Source of the DNA: Scolanthus callimorphus
Lineage: Eukaryota; Cnidaria; Anthozoa; Actiniaria; Edwardsiidae
Length of the DNA: 64,000 nt
Assembly: GCA_033964015.1 (NCBI GenBank)
Contig: CM066913.1
Location: 6,113,169 to 6,177,168, forward strand
Direction of reading: 5' to 3'
Shown here: positions 10,547 through 22,066 of the stretch, in pieces
How the letters are laid out: every line of letters starts with the position of its first letter
Position numbering within the stretch: the first letter of the stretch is position 1
Position numbers and translations under genes: made by a program
Notes under the pieces: generated by a model
Database searches by the model: none
The model's input: the letters and a program-made list of their open reading frames with translations, nothing else
Told to the model about the DNA's origin: nothing

Positions 10547-11662
10547 TGTGGTTGCCAAGACTTCTAGAGGTCGCGGATACTCAAGCCTTAACAATCACAG
10601 GGTAGCGCGGTACGGTAGCAAAAGATTCGAACTCCGCAAAATTGATTTACAAACTATTTAATGAACAATAATGATCTAAACCTATTGCGTTACTTATAGT
10701 CGGTAGCGAAATGACAATAACAGTAGCAGTAGTAGCGGTTGATATGAGATAGTCGCGGTAGTACAGCGATTGCAGTATGCGGGTTCAAACTGAAATGTGA
10801 ATACAACAAGTGTTAACCTAACTAACGAAATAAGTAAAACTAATAACAACTACAAGCATTAAACGTATTGATCAATGAGACGTTTACATGTGTCATCCCG
10901 ATATTGGAAAAGGGGCAAAACTAATAAGACTACGCATCCTCCATAAGGCTTGATGCTGATTTCTGACACGTATATACGTCAAGATATTGCAACTTTACAG
11001 CATATAGCTGATCTGGGAAGGGCTAAACAAGCTTTGGGCCTAGTTATGATTATACTAAATACTATAACCTAATTTAATACATGGAGTAGTGTTGCATTGA
11101 AACCTAAGATTCAGCACTCAATGTGCAACTGATTTCGTGACTAAAATGTCGATGACAATGATAATGGCGATCATAACATCAACAATAACTAAACAAGTAC
11201 GTTTGCGAGATATAACATTGAACTTCACTAATTTCACATGTGCAACACGGAAATAACTAAAAACAAGAAAAAGTGTAAAACTTACGTACTTTGGTTTTTA
11301 CGCCCGTACCAAAGATAGCGGTAGACGGTGATCCATGTGATCGTAGCGGATAGCAAATAAACAGAACTAACAAGAATACATGTTTTCGTTTGGCTATTTA
11401 TGCCTCTTGAACTGGGCTGAACGTGTCCCATACTGGTAGCGGTGCGGAAGCGCTGCCTACGGCTTACCATAACGTAGCCAAAAGCAATTTCCTTGCGGCA
11501 AATTAAAGGCATAAAGAGGCGTAAATACACAAAACGTTATCTAAGCTGATAAAACTAATAATTAATAGTTATAAGGAAAGCACGTTCTGACAAAGCAGAA
11601 TGATTGTCGAGTTTTCAAAATATTACGTAAAGGAAATGAATCGGGGCGTTTCAAAACTAACA
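10547..11662 (-). repeat. BEL/Pao 5' LTR (1,116 bp)
   Basis: This is the partner of the LTR at 3015-4185 and lies upstream of gag on the minus strand. Differences from the other copy are mostly single-base changes in homopolymer length (for example three versus four Gs near 10912) and a loss of about 58 bp near 10765. TSD TGGGC follows at 11663-11667. Confidence 0.93.
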
Positions 11663-11667
11663 TGGGC

Positions 11668-12932
11668 GATATTAGCCCTGTTTTGTGGAGATACCGACAT
11701 ATTGATGCGCACTTGTGCTATCGAATGTAATTTATAGCTCTGCGGCGCCTTCTTGATTTGTGGATGAGCGTACCGAGCAATATCTTGCTTATCTAAATGC
11801 GTAGTGTATCTGGCTAGCTGCACTCACTGTGTGATCCAGTATGCTTCTATAATACCCCGGTGCGTGAGGAATATTATGAAACTGTTACCTGTCATCATTT
11901 CTTTTAAATGGAGACTGTGATTTTTGATAGTTGTTTATTACAAATTGCGACACAGGGTTTATTACAAATTACGACAGCTGTGTTTATTACAAATTGTGAC
12001 AGCTTTTTTATTACAAATTGCGACGACTTTATTACAAAATATGACAGGCATTACAAATTGTGACAATGATAACCGAATTGCGACTCTACAGACGGGTCCT
12101 TTTAAATTCTAGGTAGCTCTAGGTAGCTATCAAAATTATTTAGAAAATAACACCCATGTTGTATTGTGAATGTGCGCATTCTGATTGGTTAAAAAGCGTG
12201 TTTGTAAGAGACCTGAGAAACACGATTGTCACGCAACGCTGTCGCGCGTGTGTATGTTATTTTCTAAAAGCAATAAAATACTTTCTGCGTGCTCTCTTTC
12301 AAGTTTTGATCAGTTCTCCCAACATCCCCTCGTGTTTGAAGAAAGCATAGAACACGCGGAAAGTACTTTTACTTTCACCAAGCAATCATAGCAAATAAAC
12401 ATTCCGGTTTAAAACTAAAAAAGTGTATTGATTAAATAATATTTTTACAATACTCTGTACCGTTATTAAAAATACAATGCACTAATAATATATACACATT
12501 TTCCGTCACGGATTTATTTGGTGTGCATGTTGTTAGAACAGAACCTGTGGGGGTTACCTGTGTACAAGTTGATTAACACGCGTAACGTTAAAAAATCTGC
12601 AAGTTTTGATAAATGTTTCGGCAAATTTTCATGGATAAAGCGAGAAAAACTTCTCGAATTCCAAATATGGTAAGTAGAAACTTCCATAGTTTCTTGGTAT
12701 GACAAGAAAGACTAGGATTGAGCTGTCGTTTTCCAAAACTTCCAAGAGGATACTTGGAAGGAAATTTCGAGGCATTGCTTTCGAGCGATTCCTAATTTCT
12801 TGATATGGATAACTTCGAAATCATTTTCTTTTGAAAAAGCTATCAAATTGATTTAATTTATAAATTTAACAAATTAAATGAACCTGAATCTAAATATCTA
12901 TATACTACCTCTTATCTGCACAATGTTCTCTT
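11668..12932. other. Intergenic, with tandem repeat; otherwise nothing
   Basis: Between the retrotransposon and the zinc-finger gene I see only the tandem repeat at 11931-12084 and A+T-rich sequence. Short ORFs at 12156-12391 overlap on two frames and look fortuitous. The DNA just after the zinc-finger stop codon would hold that gene's 3' UTR. Confidence 0.5.
11931..12084. repeat. Imperfect tandem repeat, TTTATTACAAATTGYGACA unit
   Basis: At least six degenerate copies of a unit of about 20-28 bp occur in a row (TTTATTACAAATTGCGAC and variants with CAG or CTG spacers). The copies vary in length and drift toward the right end, where the unit loses its TTTA start. Confidence 0.75.
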
Positions 12933-15124
12933 CTAAAGCCCACCCTCGTAACCTTCCTCAGTGGACAAGCAATCTTCATGCTGTCGTTTCTGGTGTCGTC
13001 TCATGTCTCCCCTTCTAAGAAACTTCCTCTTACAAAACCTGCATTTGAACTCCTTCACCCCACCATGGGTTCTCATGTGCTCTCTAAGCGTAGATCTGCT
13101 CATGAACGCCTTACCACAATTAGTGCAGCCATATGGCCTTTCATTAGTGTGTGAGCGCATGTGTACTGTACAGTTTCCCTTGACGGCAAACGCCTTCTCA
13201 CAATAAAGGCATTTATATGGACGTTCACCCGTGTGTATGCGAAAATGAAGTTTGAGCTCCATTTTAGAGTTGAAAGCTTTGGAGCACTCACTACAAACGT
13301 GCCTTTTGTCATTGTTGTGCACGCGCACGTGAGAATTCAATGAGTCCTTATCCGCGTAGGCTTTCTCGCAGAGCTCACAGCGATAGGGTTTTTCCAACGT
13401 GTGGGACCTGAAGTGCCTTGTTAACTTTGCCTTTGTGATAAACGCTTTTTTGCAGACGCTACAGGGGTAAGGCTTCTCTTTAGTGTGTATCCTCACATGG
13501 ACCTTGAGTCCAGATACTTGTCGAAACTTTTTGTGACAGAATTCACATTCAAACGGCCGCTCATCCGTATGCATTCTATTGTGCGAGACGAGCTGCGAAA
13601 TGACGATAAAGCTCTTGCCACAAGTAGTGCACACGTATGGGCGTTGATTTGTGTGTCTTCTTGTATGAACTGTAAGATTTCCTTTGAAAGAGAACGCTTT
13701 GTCACAGTATGAACACTTGTAAGGTTGCTCACCGGTATGGGACCTCATATGAGCTTTCACTTGACAATTAGTATAAAACGCCTTTTTGCATAGATTACAA
13801 GAATGAGGCCTGTAATTAGCATGGATTCGCATATGAGATGACAGACCAGTCGAAGACGAAAATGCTTTGTCGCATTCCGCACACCTATAGTTCTTCTCTC
13901 CCGTGTGTGTTTTCATGTGGCGCTTGAGATCAGAGCTGTTTGTAAATGCTTTTTGACATCGTTCACATGCATAAGGTCTTTCATTAAAATGTGACCTCAT
14001 ATGGCGCGTTCTGTTTCCAGAAATCGAGAACGACTTCCCGCAAACATTACAAGGGTATGGTTTAAACCCTGTGTGGCACCTCATATGAAGAACTAGTGAC
14101 GAATTACTAGAAAAAGCCTTTGCGCATGCGCTACACTTGTATGGCTTCTGTTTCGTGTGTGTTCTATGATGCATGATGAGGCTGCTAGAATCGCCGAACT
14201 TCCTTTCACAATAATCACAAGAGAATGGTTTCTCGCCGGTATGGGTTCTCTCGTGTTTGTCACGATCGGACTTACTGGCGCATTTCTTGGAACAATATGA
14301 GCATGAATAAGGCTTTATTTTTAAATGGGTTCTCCGCGTGTGCTCTGACACCTTGCCTTTGGTTTTGAATCCTCGGCCGCAATAACTGCACTCCCATGGT
14401 CTCTCACCTCCATCCTCTTTGAAAATAGCATCCACAGGAACACAGCGTTTCCAGTGCTCCTTTAAGAGTTTCCTAGTCTTGAAATTCTTGTTACACTTGA
14501 TGCAATGATGAGATGCTCCACTTCCAAGACTCAGTTCCTCGTCGTGGCTTTTCAGATGCTTCTCTAGTGCCGTAAAGTGGATAAAAGAAGCCTCACAAAG
14601 ACTACAGCTAAATCCGTCTTCTAGAACATCGTTCTGTAATATCGCACTTTGCAAGTCAATATTCTCGTCAATGTTCGAGCCATCGTTTTCGATATCCTGT
14701 GCAAGTTCTTTACCTTCTTCACCTTCTTGTTTAATGTCATCAATGGAGAGACACCTTTCTGTGGCAATGTCATCTATCTCGTCGTGTTGCTCTTCTTTGA
14801 TACAAAAAGCTTTATCTGAAGAAAGGCGTGTCTCATCGTTGTCAGTGAAATCATCTTCCTCTTCTAGAGTTTCCCTTTTACAATTCACAGTTATCTCTTC
14901 CCGTTTAATCTCTTTTTCAAAAAATCGTCCTCGGAATTTTCTGTTTTAATTACCGTGTTCTCATCCATATCGTTGTGGCCACTTAAGGAGGTGAATTGTG
15001 GAAACATCCCCTGTGTGCTGTCGCCTGTTGGTAGTATTCTTTCATTCGTCAAGACGTTGTAATAGTAAAGGATCCGACCCGATGGGCTGACCTGGGGGAA
15101 CCACTTTGTGTCTTTAAATTCCAT
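12933..15124 (-). CDS. Poly-C2H2 zinc-finger protein with WW-like N-terminus (frame broken)
   Basis: The gene appears to be a single exon in two overlapping frames. The N-terminal part starts at ATG 15122-15124 and carries a WW-like motif (W then GRILYYYN) followed by an acidic tail containing IKTEN. The second part (to stop 12933-12935) continues an acidic, lysine-rich stretch with repeated IKxE-type motifs, then about 19 C2H2 fingers: two divergent ones, then 17 regular fingers with TGEKP-like linkers. The frames join if one base is added in a run of six As at 14919-14924 (plus strand). I read this as one gene with an assembly indel, or a recent frameshift. Such proteins usually bind DNA in the nucleus; the target cannot be read from sequence. 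The WW motif lacks its second tryptophan. No one-to-one orthologue is recognised. Confidence 0.75.
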
Positions 15125-15328
15125 CGCGAAACAAGCGTTTATTGAATACACTTGAGATGATCTGGCAAAAATAAGTAGAAGAGATTCAAAAGAACAATCG
15201 CGCTGTCCAAAATTTGTTACCACACGTTTTCTTTAGGATGCATTCCGTAGCGTTGTTGTGGCTATCTTTAGAAAAATCGCTTTTGCTGTTGTATAATACA
15301 AATAGATCTCATTTGTATTCCTATTTAA

Positions 15329-15762
15329 CAATTAGACTACGAGCTCGAGCTTTCTATGAGTCAATAGAAAGTCGCGTAGCGCAGAGTTGACATTTGACTC
15401 AGAAAACAAGAACGAGTAGTCTAATTGTTTTAGTAGAAACCCACTAGCATACTACCTTTATTAGTATTTATTTTCATGGTTTTAGAAAGTTTTGCACTAG
15501 CGTTTTCGCTATTCACTATCTATTACGTGATAGATAGCGAGTAGCGGAGCCAATCAGATTGCAGGATTCGTGATAGTATGCGAGTGGGTTTCTACTAAAC
15601 TGTATTAGTAGTAAATACGTTTTAGCAACAACTCGAAGGTAGTATGCTAGTGGGTTTCTACTAAAACAATTAGACTACTCCTTCTCGTTTTCTATGAGTC
15701 AAATAGTCAACTCGGCGCTGCGCGCCTCGTTAACTATCTATTGACTCGAACTTGTAGTCGTT
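15329..15762. mobile_element. Long imperfect palindrome with nested TIR element
   Basis: Outer arms (from CAATTAGACTAC on the left and near 15762 on the right) pair over more than 100 bp. Within 15386-15711 the arms are clearer (about 75 bp). The innermost TIR of about 30 bp, TTAGTAGAAACCCACTAGC, lies near 15432-15461 and 15635-15664, with a third partial copy near 15571-15599. The pattern suggests a MITE inserted inside, or grown from, another MITE. Confidence 0.7.
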
Positions 15763-16074
15763 GCACTGAAGACGTATAGCATGTCATGAATTACAGACAC
15801 GCCACTCGACTGCGTCTTGTAGCATAATATGCGCAATTGAAAATCACTGTGTTGATAACTGCGCACGCAATGACGTCATCAATGTGCTTATTACAGTTTA
15901 TACCACAATGCGCGCGTTTCTCGAAATCTGATTGGCTCTCAGCAGAAACTTCTGCTCTCAGTCAATGGGTACATAAAAGTATGTACCACGGAACGCGCCA
16001 TCATCAGCGCGCGCGCTAAAAGAACTAATGAAAAACACGCGCTGATTCTGTTTTTATTTTGCCTTTTTGTTGTG

Positions 16075-16273
16075 GTAAAACAAATGTCCTCTGATTTTCC
16101 GTGGTAATATGTCCTATTATGTACACCACGGAATGACGTAATAAGTGGTCAAAATGTACTGCGGATCCACTGGGCTGCGCATCGTGAGTCCACAACATTT
16201 TGACCATTTTATAACGTCATTCCGTAGAATATAAGAGGACATACCACGGAAAATCGGAGTACATTTGTTAAAC
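16075..16273. mobile_element. Foldback MITE, ACCACGGAATGACGT family
   Basis: Arms of about 90 bp pair across a small centre near 16170. The left arm contains TGTACACCACGGAATGAC (16120-16137) and GGTCAAAATG; the right arm holds the complements. A stretch of 25 bases around 16180-16208 recurs at about 43333-43357, so the family is dispersed. One 20-base stretch also occurs in SIN1 exon 15 (see findings). Confidence 0.75.
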
Positions 16274-16421
16274 AGACACACGGAAAAATGAGATCAATTT
16301 GCTTTATACTTAACATCTGCGCACCCTGCCCAATGTATTTTATTTATTCATTTATGGCCTTCGCGCGCGCGCCAAGGTGACAGGGAATCATCAACAGAGC
16401 AAAGCTCAAATTAGAGATCCA

Positions 16422-16559
16422 GGGGCCGGTTCCTGAAAGGTTGGATAAAGTTATCCACGGATAAAAGTTATCTGTTGTATAGGATTTGTTCAGGATTTAT
16501 CCGTTGGATAAGCGTTTATCTACAGATAACTCTTAACTGACCTTCTAGGAACCGGCCCC
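16422..16559. mobile_element. MITE with GGGGCCGGTTCCT termini
   Basis: The 138-bp unit is bounded by 13-bp perfect terminal inverted repeats GGGGCCGGTTCCT. The interior is A+T-rich with repeated GGATAA and TTATCC motifs. It has no coding capacity. Confidence 0.75.
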
Positions 16560-16784
16560 AGGGAAATTACGGAACATTCGGCTTCGGCAGACGGCAGATA
16601 ACACAGACACGAGGTTTTGCAAACTCACGATGTCATCAAAAACCGAATTCAATAGATGTTTTATTATACATTTAAAAAAGTCAAATTGATAGGATGCCAA
16701 ATGACTTTATTCAAAATGGCTTTGTTCAAATTAAAAATGCAGACACGGACGAGGAGACGAGGGGCTTGGGAACGAGCCGACTAT

Positions 16785-16843
16785 GAACTTGACATGCTAA
16801 ATGCAATACCCGCTGCAGATATTGCATTTAGCATGCCAAGTTC
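16785..16843. repeat. Short inverted repeat
   Basis: ACTTGACATGCTAAATGCAA on the left is matched by its near-perfect reverse complement, separated by a centre of about 10 bp containing CGCTGCAG. Confidence 0.7.
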
Positions 16844-18546
16844 ACGCGACATAGAGAATTGATTGTTTGCTCTCGGCCAATCAGCTTTGCGATAGTAAGT
16901 TCAGTGTATAATAATAATAGATTATAAGCTAATTTCAAGAGTGGATTAACAAGAGTTAGAATCTTTCGTACTGTTTGTCCACATCACAGTCATAAACGTT
17001 CTAAAAATAGACACTTTTCTGACTGTGATTCATGCGCACATCATAAATATGGAAACTCTTGGTAATCGACCACTCTTGCTAATGTATAATAGAGATAATA
17101 AATTACAAGGCTAAAACAAAAAATGCATTGCTGATTATTTAGCGCATCAGAATTGGTATAAAAATGTAGGCACTTCATGTAATGCACCGCCACCTTAAAA
17201 AGGGTTCGGAATATATTGTAAATGCACGTCCTGAATCCAGATTCCCTCATTTTCTTGTTCTGTTTCTGCCTGTATGACCGCGTTAATTCTTCGGCAATCC
17301 CGATTCAAGTGCATAAACGTTTTAAAACCCAATTATAAACTGACAAAACAAATATTCGGCGCAAATATTTACCTATTGAAATTTGATATTCTTTAGATCG
17401 AATCGAGGTCAGCTAGACATTTCACTGATATCCTGAGTGTACCTTGGGGATATCCTTATAGCACATACCTCTGAGCAAAAGTTTTCATTTTGTTCGACTG
17501 ACTATTTCAGACATTTTTCTTCTACTAGGTAATAAAAAAGCATTTCTATTTGGCAAGAACAAGGCATTTATAGTAGCTAGCAAATACTTGCATGGAATAT
17601 TAGATTTAAAGAGAATATCTACTATACTACTAATCAAAACAGAGTATAAAAAAACTTGTGTAAGCAATGTGTAAGCAAATCCACACAAAACACTCACTTC
17701 GAGTTGCTCAATAATTCAAAGGAGTAATTTGAAATCTAACTCCTTTGCTACAAGACGTTGATACCCGCATTGATATAAAATAATACTACAATACAGCGCT
17801 ACGGGAGTATACCGTATACTATTGATACAGATATCATCACATCACATTATTTACTCACCGAATGGCTAGGTAATCAAGCTGAAGGTTCTGTTAGCGTTCG
17901 AGTTCAGGACAGCAAAGCAAGCAGTCTTGGGGTTTGTAATCCAAAGCTCACTTCCTTTCGCGGTGCCGCACGTAATTTAATCCAGCACTATAATCTTGTC
18001 AGTATCTGTTACATACGCGTCGTTCCGTGACAGGCGCGGCGCGTCCTCACGGTAACGCCATATGGGATCGGGAACGAGACTACGCGGTATGGAAACGCAA
18101 GAAGTTTTTTTTTTTGGGGGGGGGGGGGGGGGGATGAGGGCGGTTATATCGCTGGTTATGGTTAGACGCGTTTAGTAAAACGTGGACATTGCCAAATGGC
18201 AGGCCTGTCTCGTGCCGAAGCGGCGCATAATAATTGAAGTGTATGTGTTAACTTCTTCCGATACAATACAGCTTACGCGCACCAACATACCTAGGGTGAG
18301 ATGTCGTGTCAGCCTTCTACGGGAAGTGAACGCTTCCACGCTCTCCCGCGCCAGCTCTCCGCTGATCAAACACTCAACGAGCAGTGCGACAGGAGACTCT
18401 TAAAAAAATCCCAAAACGTTTTTTATCAGTACCAAACAAAAGGTTTCTTATCATTATCAGTTCCTATCCACGGGGACCCAGGGCGTCGGGGGATCGCAAC
18501 CGAGGCGGTAGAGGGGGAAGGGGAAGGCTGTATTATTAACTTTATT

Positions 18547-18918
18547 TACACTCTTTTTTTTTATAAGAACGTTTTTTATAAGAACGTTCAGCCTGAAATT
18601 TACCCAAATTTTAAGAACATGCTAAGAACATGCCTGAGCCTCAGATAGGAGCAAAATAGATTTATTTTCAGTGATGCGCTCTAAAATCCAGAATCAAATG
18701 TGTTAATAATAACGACCTTCAATATTGTAATTTATAAACTCTCTTAAATACTTCATTGGTATGTATCCTTCTATAAGATCTAGGCATATTTCAGGTTCCG
18801 AAGTCACTGAAATGTAAGAACATCCGTAAGAACATTTCCAGCCTCAAACTGCTCCAAAAATAAGAACGGCCCAGCCTCAACTGAAAATTAGACGTTCTTA
18901 TAAAAAAAAAAGAGTGTA
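18547..18918. mobile_element. MITE with TA-flanked CACTCTTTTTTTT ends
   Basis: The 372-bp element begins TACACTCTTTTTTTTTATAA and ends with the reverse complement. Termini flanked by TA fit a Tc1/mariner-type target duplication. The TATAAGAACG end motif is doubled on the left side. Confidence 0.7.
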
Positions 18919-19047
18919 CAGCAAATAGAGGCCGGCTCGAGTCATCCGATGGAGAATCAGCCATCTTTTTCGTTGAAGAACCGGAAGAAGATCAAAGCCC
19001 TAATCGACTGCTTATGTCTCATATTTGATACACAAAATGTTATCATG

Positions 19048-20305
19048 CCCGGTCTAGTCAATCGTTAAAAATCGATACCGATTTACCAATCGATAAATCG
19101 TTACCAATCGTTATTGTCTGATTGATTTTTATCGATTGGTTTTAAAAATCTTTAAAAATCGATCGCACTTTAATAAAAGTTATCGATTTATTACGATTCA
19201 ACATACAATGGAACCCCGATTTTACGATATGCCTCGGGGGCAGGAAAACTGTATCCGTGCCTTCAGCACACCATAGTATTCATCGTGCTTTCAGCGGACT
19301 GATTTCTCGTCACAGTTGGGGCTGCTGGCAGGAGAGTGCAATTTACGAAAGTCTTCTACAGCAGTGTAATAAAGCGGATTGTAAATAAGTTGCAGTTAAA
19401 AATGTGAATTACCTTTAATGATAGTTGTGTGGATGAACACAAAAGGTTGGCACGCACAACTACGTTGATTTTGAACACTGTGCGACTGTCCTCATTTGAT
19501 CAGTCACTTGTGGCCGTTTTCACACTAGAGCCGGATGATTCGTCCAGACGACTTTAGGGCAAAGGTTTTTAGTGCGTCTCTTACTTCGTCAGTTGCTTCG
19601 TCTTGTGTGAATATGGGCAAGAGACGGATAAAACGTCCAGACGAATTAAATGATTTAGTTCGTCAATTCGGACGGATTAAGCCACTTAATTCGTCTGGAC
19701 CAATCATCCGTCTCTTGCCGTATTCACACAAGACGCTGAAGACGAAGCAACTGACGAAGTAAGAGACGCACTAAAAACCTTTGCCCTAAAGTCGTCTGGA
19801 CGAATCATCCGGCTCTAGTGTGAAAACGGCCTCATCATAGGACATGCTTATTATTATCTTGTAGTTCCATGGCATACAATATATTTCATATTCTTTTGAA
19901 GTCATAATAAAGTCGTGCGCATTTCATTCCTTCCTGTTTTCTGAAAACCTTGTCAACTGTAAACTAAGTCCGTTAATTACCTCGATTCTCGGCAATAACC
20001 CAAATACATCCCGCGGACCTCTCAACGTTTTAGTCCTGCTTTCGTTTCAATGCGCAATCTCTGTTACTAACTCTTCAAGAGTGAGCAGGATGTTCTCTCT
20101 TCTGCCTTTTACTCTTCCTAATTGATAAAATAACGTTTTTCTTAGTTTCATTAGAAATCGATAAATCCGGAAAAATCGATATTAACGATTTCCGCACACT
20201 TATTTTGGCTACCGATTTTTAACGATTTCACGGAACAATCGATAAAAATCGGTGATTTTTATCGATTTTTATCGGTATCGATTTTAAACGATTGACTAGA
20301 CCGGG
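19048..20305. mobile_element. TIR transposon fragment with TATCATG target duplication
   Basis: The terminal inverted repeat CCCGGTCTAGTCAATCGTT occurs at both ends and is followed by about 150 bp of degenerate ATCGAT/AATCGTTA sub-repeats on each side. TATCATG flanks both ends (19041-19047 and 20306-20312). No transposase ORF is visible in the 1,258 bp. A 320-bp foldback (19512-19831) sits inside it and appears to be a later insertion. Confidence 0.8.
19512..19831. mobile_element. 320-bp foldback element with ~155-bp arms
   Basis: The two halves are near-perfect reverse complements from GGCCGTTTTCACACTAGAG inward, leaving almost no loop at about 19671. GTCCAGACGA and GAGACG motifs repeat within each arm. 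The end motif resembles the ends of the element at 50931-51142 (GCCGAATTCACACTAGAG), suggesting one family. Confidence 0.85.
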
Positions 20306-20514
20306 TATCATGGCATTACTTTACTGTGAATCGTATTAGTTAATGCTTACGGTGGTTACTTGGCCAAACTTAATTCTGTTTTGGTCATAGTTCCAATATT
20401 ATAGACACCCACTCTACAAACTACTACTGTGAATAGGCCCGGCCGACGATATAGTTCAGAGGAAAGTTCTGTCTCTCTTGTGCCCAGTAAATATTGTGCA
20501 GTAATCGATGTAAT

Positions 20515-20650
20515 ATTTCAAATCCGACAATGAGGACTGGACCGTATTTCAAGTCCGCAGCAATTAGTTCCAGTCCGAGGCGGAGCCGAGGACTGGAACT
20601 AATTGCAAGGACTTGAAATACGGTCCAGTCCTCATTGTCGGATTTGAAAT
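20515..20650. mobile_element. Foldback element, ~60-bp arms
   Basis: The arms run from ATTTCAAATCCGACAATGAG on the left to its reverse complement on the right. The centre is GAGGCGGAGCCGA. It is 136 bp long and non-coding. Confidence 0.8.
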
Positions 20651-21408
20651 GACTTCTCATGCTCATTAATTATTTGGGAGGCAAAATTAAAAGAGAAAGA
20701 CTTGAAGTGGTAGAATCAACTTCTTTTTCTTGCTGTCGGTTGTTGTGATACAACAAAGAGAACAAGAGCGAATTTCATTATAAGAGTGGTTTGCATATAC
20801 CCGTGTGTTATTATCATAACCGAAATAATCCGACTTTCATCAGTGATAAGCGGTTGGTTAAGCCCGTAAATCACAGTAAACTAATTACATAGCCCTTTGT
20901 TCTGTTTACACTTTTGAGCGGAGTTTATAAAACTACGCTTGAATCGAAATCACTTGGGACTTGAGGTGTATTCGTCGTGTTGAAGTCTGAATTTCCATTT
21001 AGCGCTGGGTCGCGATCGACTTCACTTGATTCGCACCATGGCCTCGATAAGAATAACTGGGACGAAAATGTCGGTGCAGTCCCTTGACTTTTGGATTATG
21101 AAAGTTGTGCAGACGGTGACCAATAAGAAAGGTAAACCTGTAATTATTTTTTCCGTTTAGAAATTGTGCAATATTGGTAACACAACGCAAACTTACGAAA
21201 TTTTAGTTAAATTGTTTGCTATTTGTATACCTTTCATAGGTGAAAGATACCCAGCTAAAAGTTTGTACCAGATTTGGAAAGCAAGACTCGAACAGCTGTC
21301 AATATGTTGGACAAGAAAAAACATGAGGTAAGATTTCAAATGTACTATAATATTATAAATCAAACTACCGAATTTTGTAACCCTAAAGGAGAACGAGAGT
21401 GGTTTATT

Positions 21409-21522
21409 TAGCCTGCGAGCCGGCTCTCTAGTGGGTTTTCCAGAGAAGAATTCGTTACGAATCCCACGCGCCAAAAAATCGAATATCCGAAAAAACCCAC
21501 TGGAGAGCCGGCTAGCAGGCTA
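21409..21522. mobile_element. MITE, TAGCCTGCGAGCCGGCTCTC ends
   Basis: Terminal inverted repeats of about 31 bp (TAGCCTG then GCCGGCTCTC then AGTGGGTTTT) bound this 114-bp unit. A related end occurs at about 52545-52575, so the family has at least two members in the window. Confidence 0.75.
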
Positions 21523-21926
21523 GTGTTTATTGAGAAACCGGGTTCGGACTCTGACCGGTTCGATAGAAATGCGTCGGTGGGTGGAAAATAGAAGCTTATT
21601 CTTTTCACTGATATGCATATTTTTTGTTAGTTTTGCAGGTTTGAGACGTGTTCTTGATGTTGGCAATGAGGCAGTTTTCAGCCTGTTTTAAGGTTAGATG
21701 AAATAGTTACTAAACGAGTATAGCGTGCCTGAAAAGTCATCTGCTCGCAGTTGGAATTACGCGCGATTGGCCAATTAACATTATGGGAATTATTGCAATG
21801 TGAACATTTATCAATTTGTAAAACAGTACGCAGTCTTTATAATTTACTGTACTTTGGATGCAAAACGCATCAAATAAAGTCTATGTTGTTGTTTGTTGTC
21901 TTGAACTTTTTCACTTACAGAGATTG

Positions 21927-22066
21927 ATTCTTTTCCAGTTCTTCAGGGACACCTTTTCCCTGAACTGATTTAATTTTGTTCCAGTACCTAAGGGACATCC
22001 CAAAGGAACTGGAACAAAATTAAATCAGTTCAGGGAATAGGCGTCCCTGAGCAACTGGAAAAGAAT
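21927..22066. mobile_element. Foldback element, ATTCTTTTCCAGTTC arms
   Basis: The 140-bp unit has arms of about 60 bp with small mismatches. CAGGGAC and CCAGTTC motifs occur twice per arm, hinting at an internal duplication before the palindrome formed. Confidence 0.75.

Larger units (their letters stand above)
3015..11662 (-). mobile_element. BEL/Pao-type LTR retrotransposon
   Basis: This is an 8,648-bp element bounded by two long LTRs that begin TG and end CA on either strand. It is flanked by a 5-bp target duplication TGGGC (3010-3014 and 11663-11667), a length typical of BEL/Pao. On the minus strand the order is 5' LTR (10547-11662), gag-like ORF, pol ORF, purine tract AAGGGGCCGGAA (4186-4197) and 3' LTR (3015-4185). 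Pol domain order is gag end with zinc knuckles, aspartic protease, reverse transcriptase, RNase H, integrase, which separates BEL/Pao from Copia. I could not assign a primer binding site confidently. The LTRs differ by one substitution, four single-base indels and one indel of about 58 bp, so insertion is recent. Confidence 0.93.

Noticed and set aside
18114..18133. Run of about 20 Gs as a G-quadruplex or regulatory site
   Set aside because: A simple homopolymer of this kind is common and prone to assembly error; other runs lie near 58984 and 59965.
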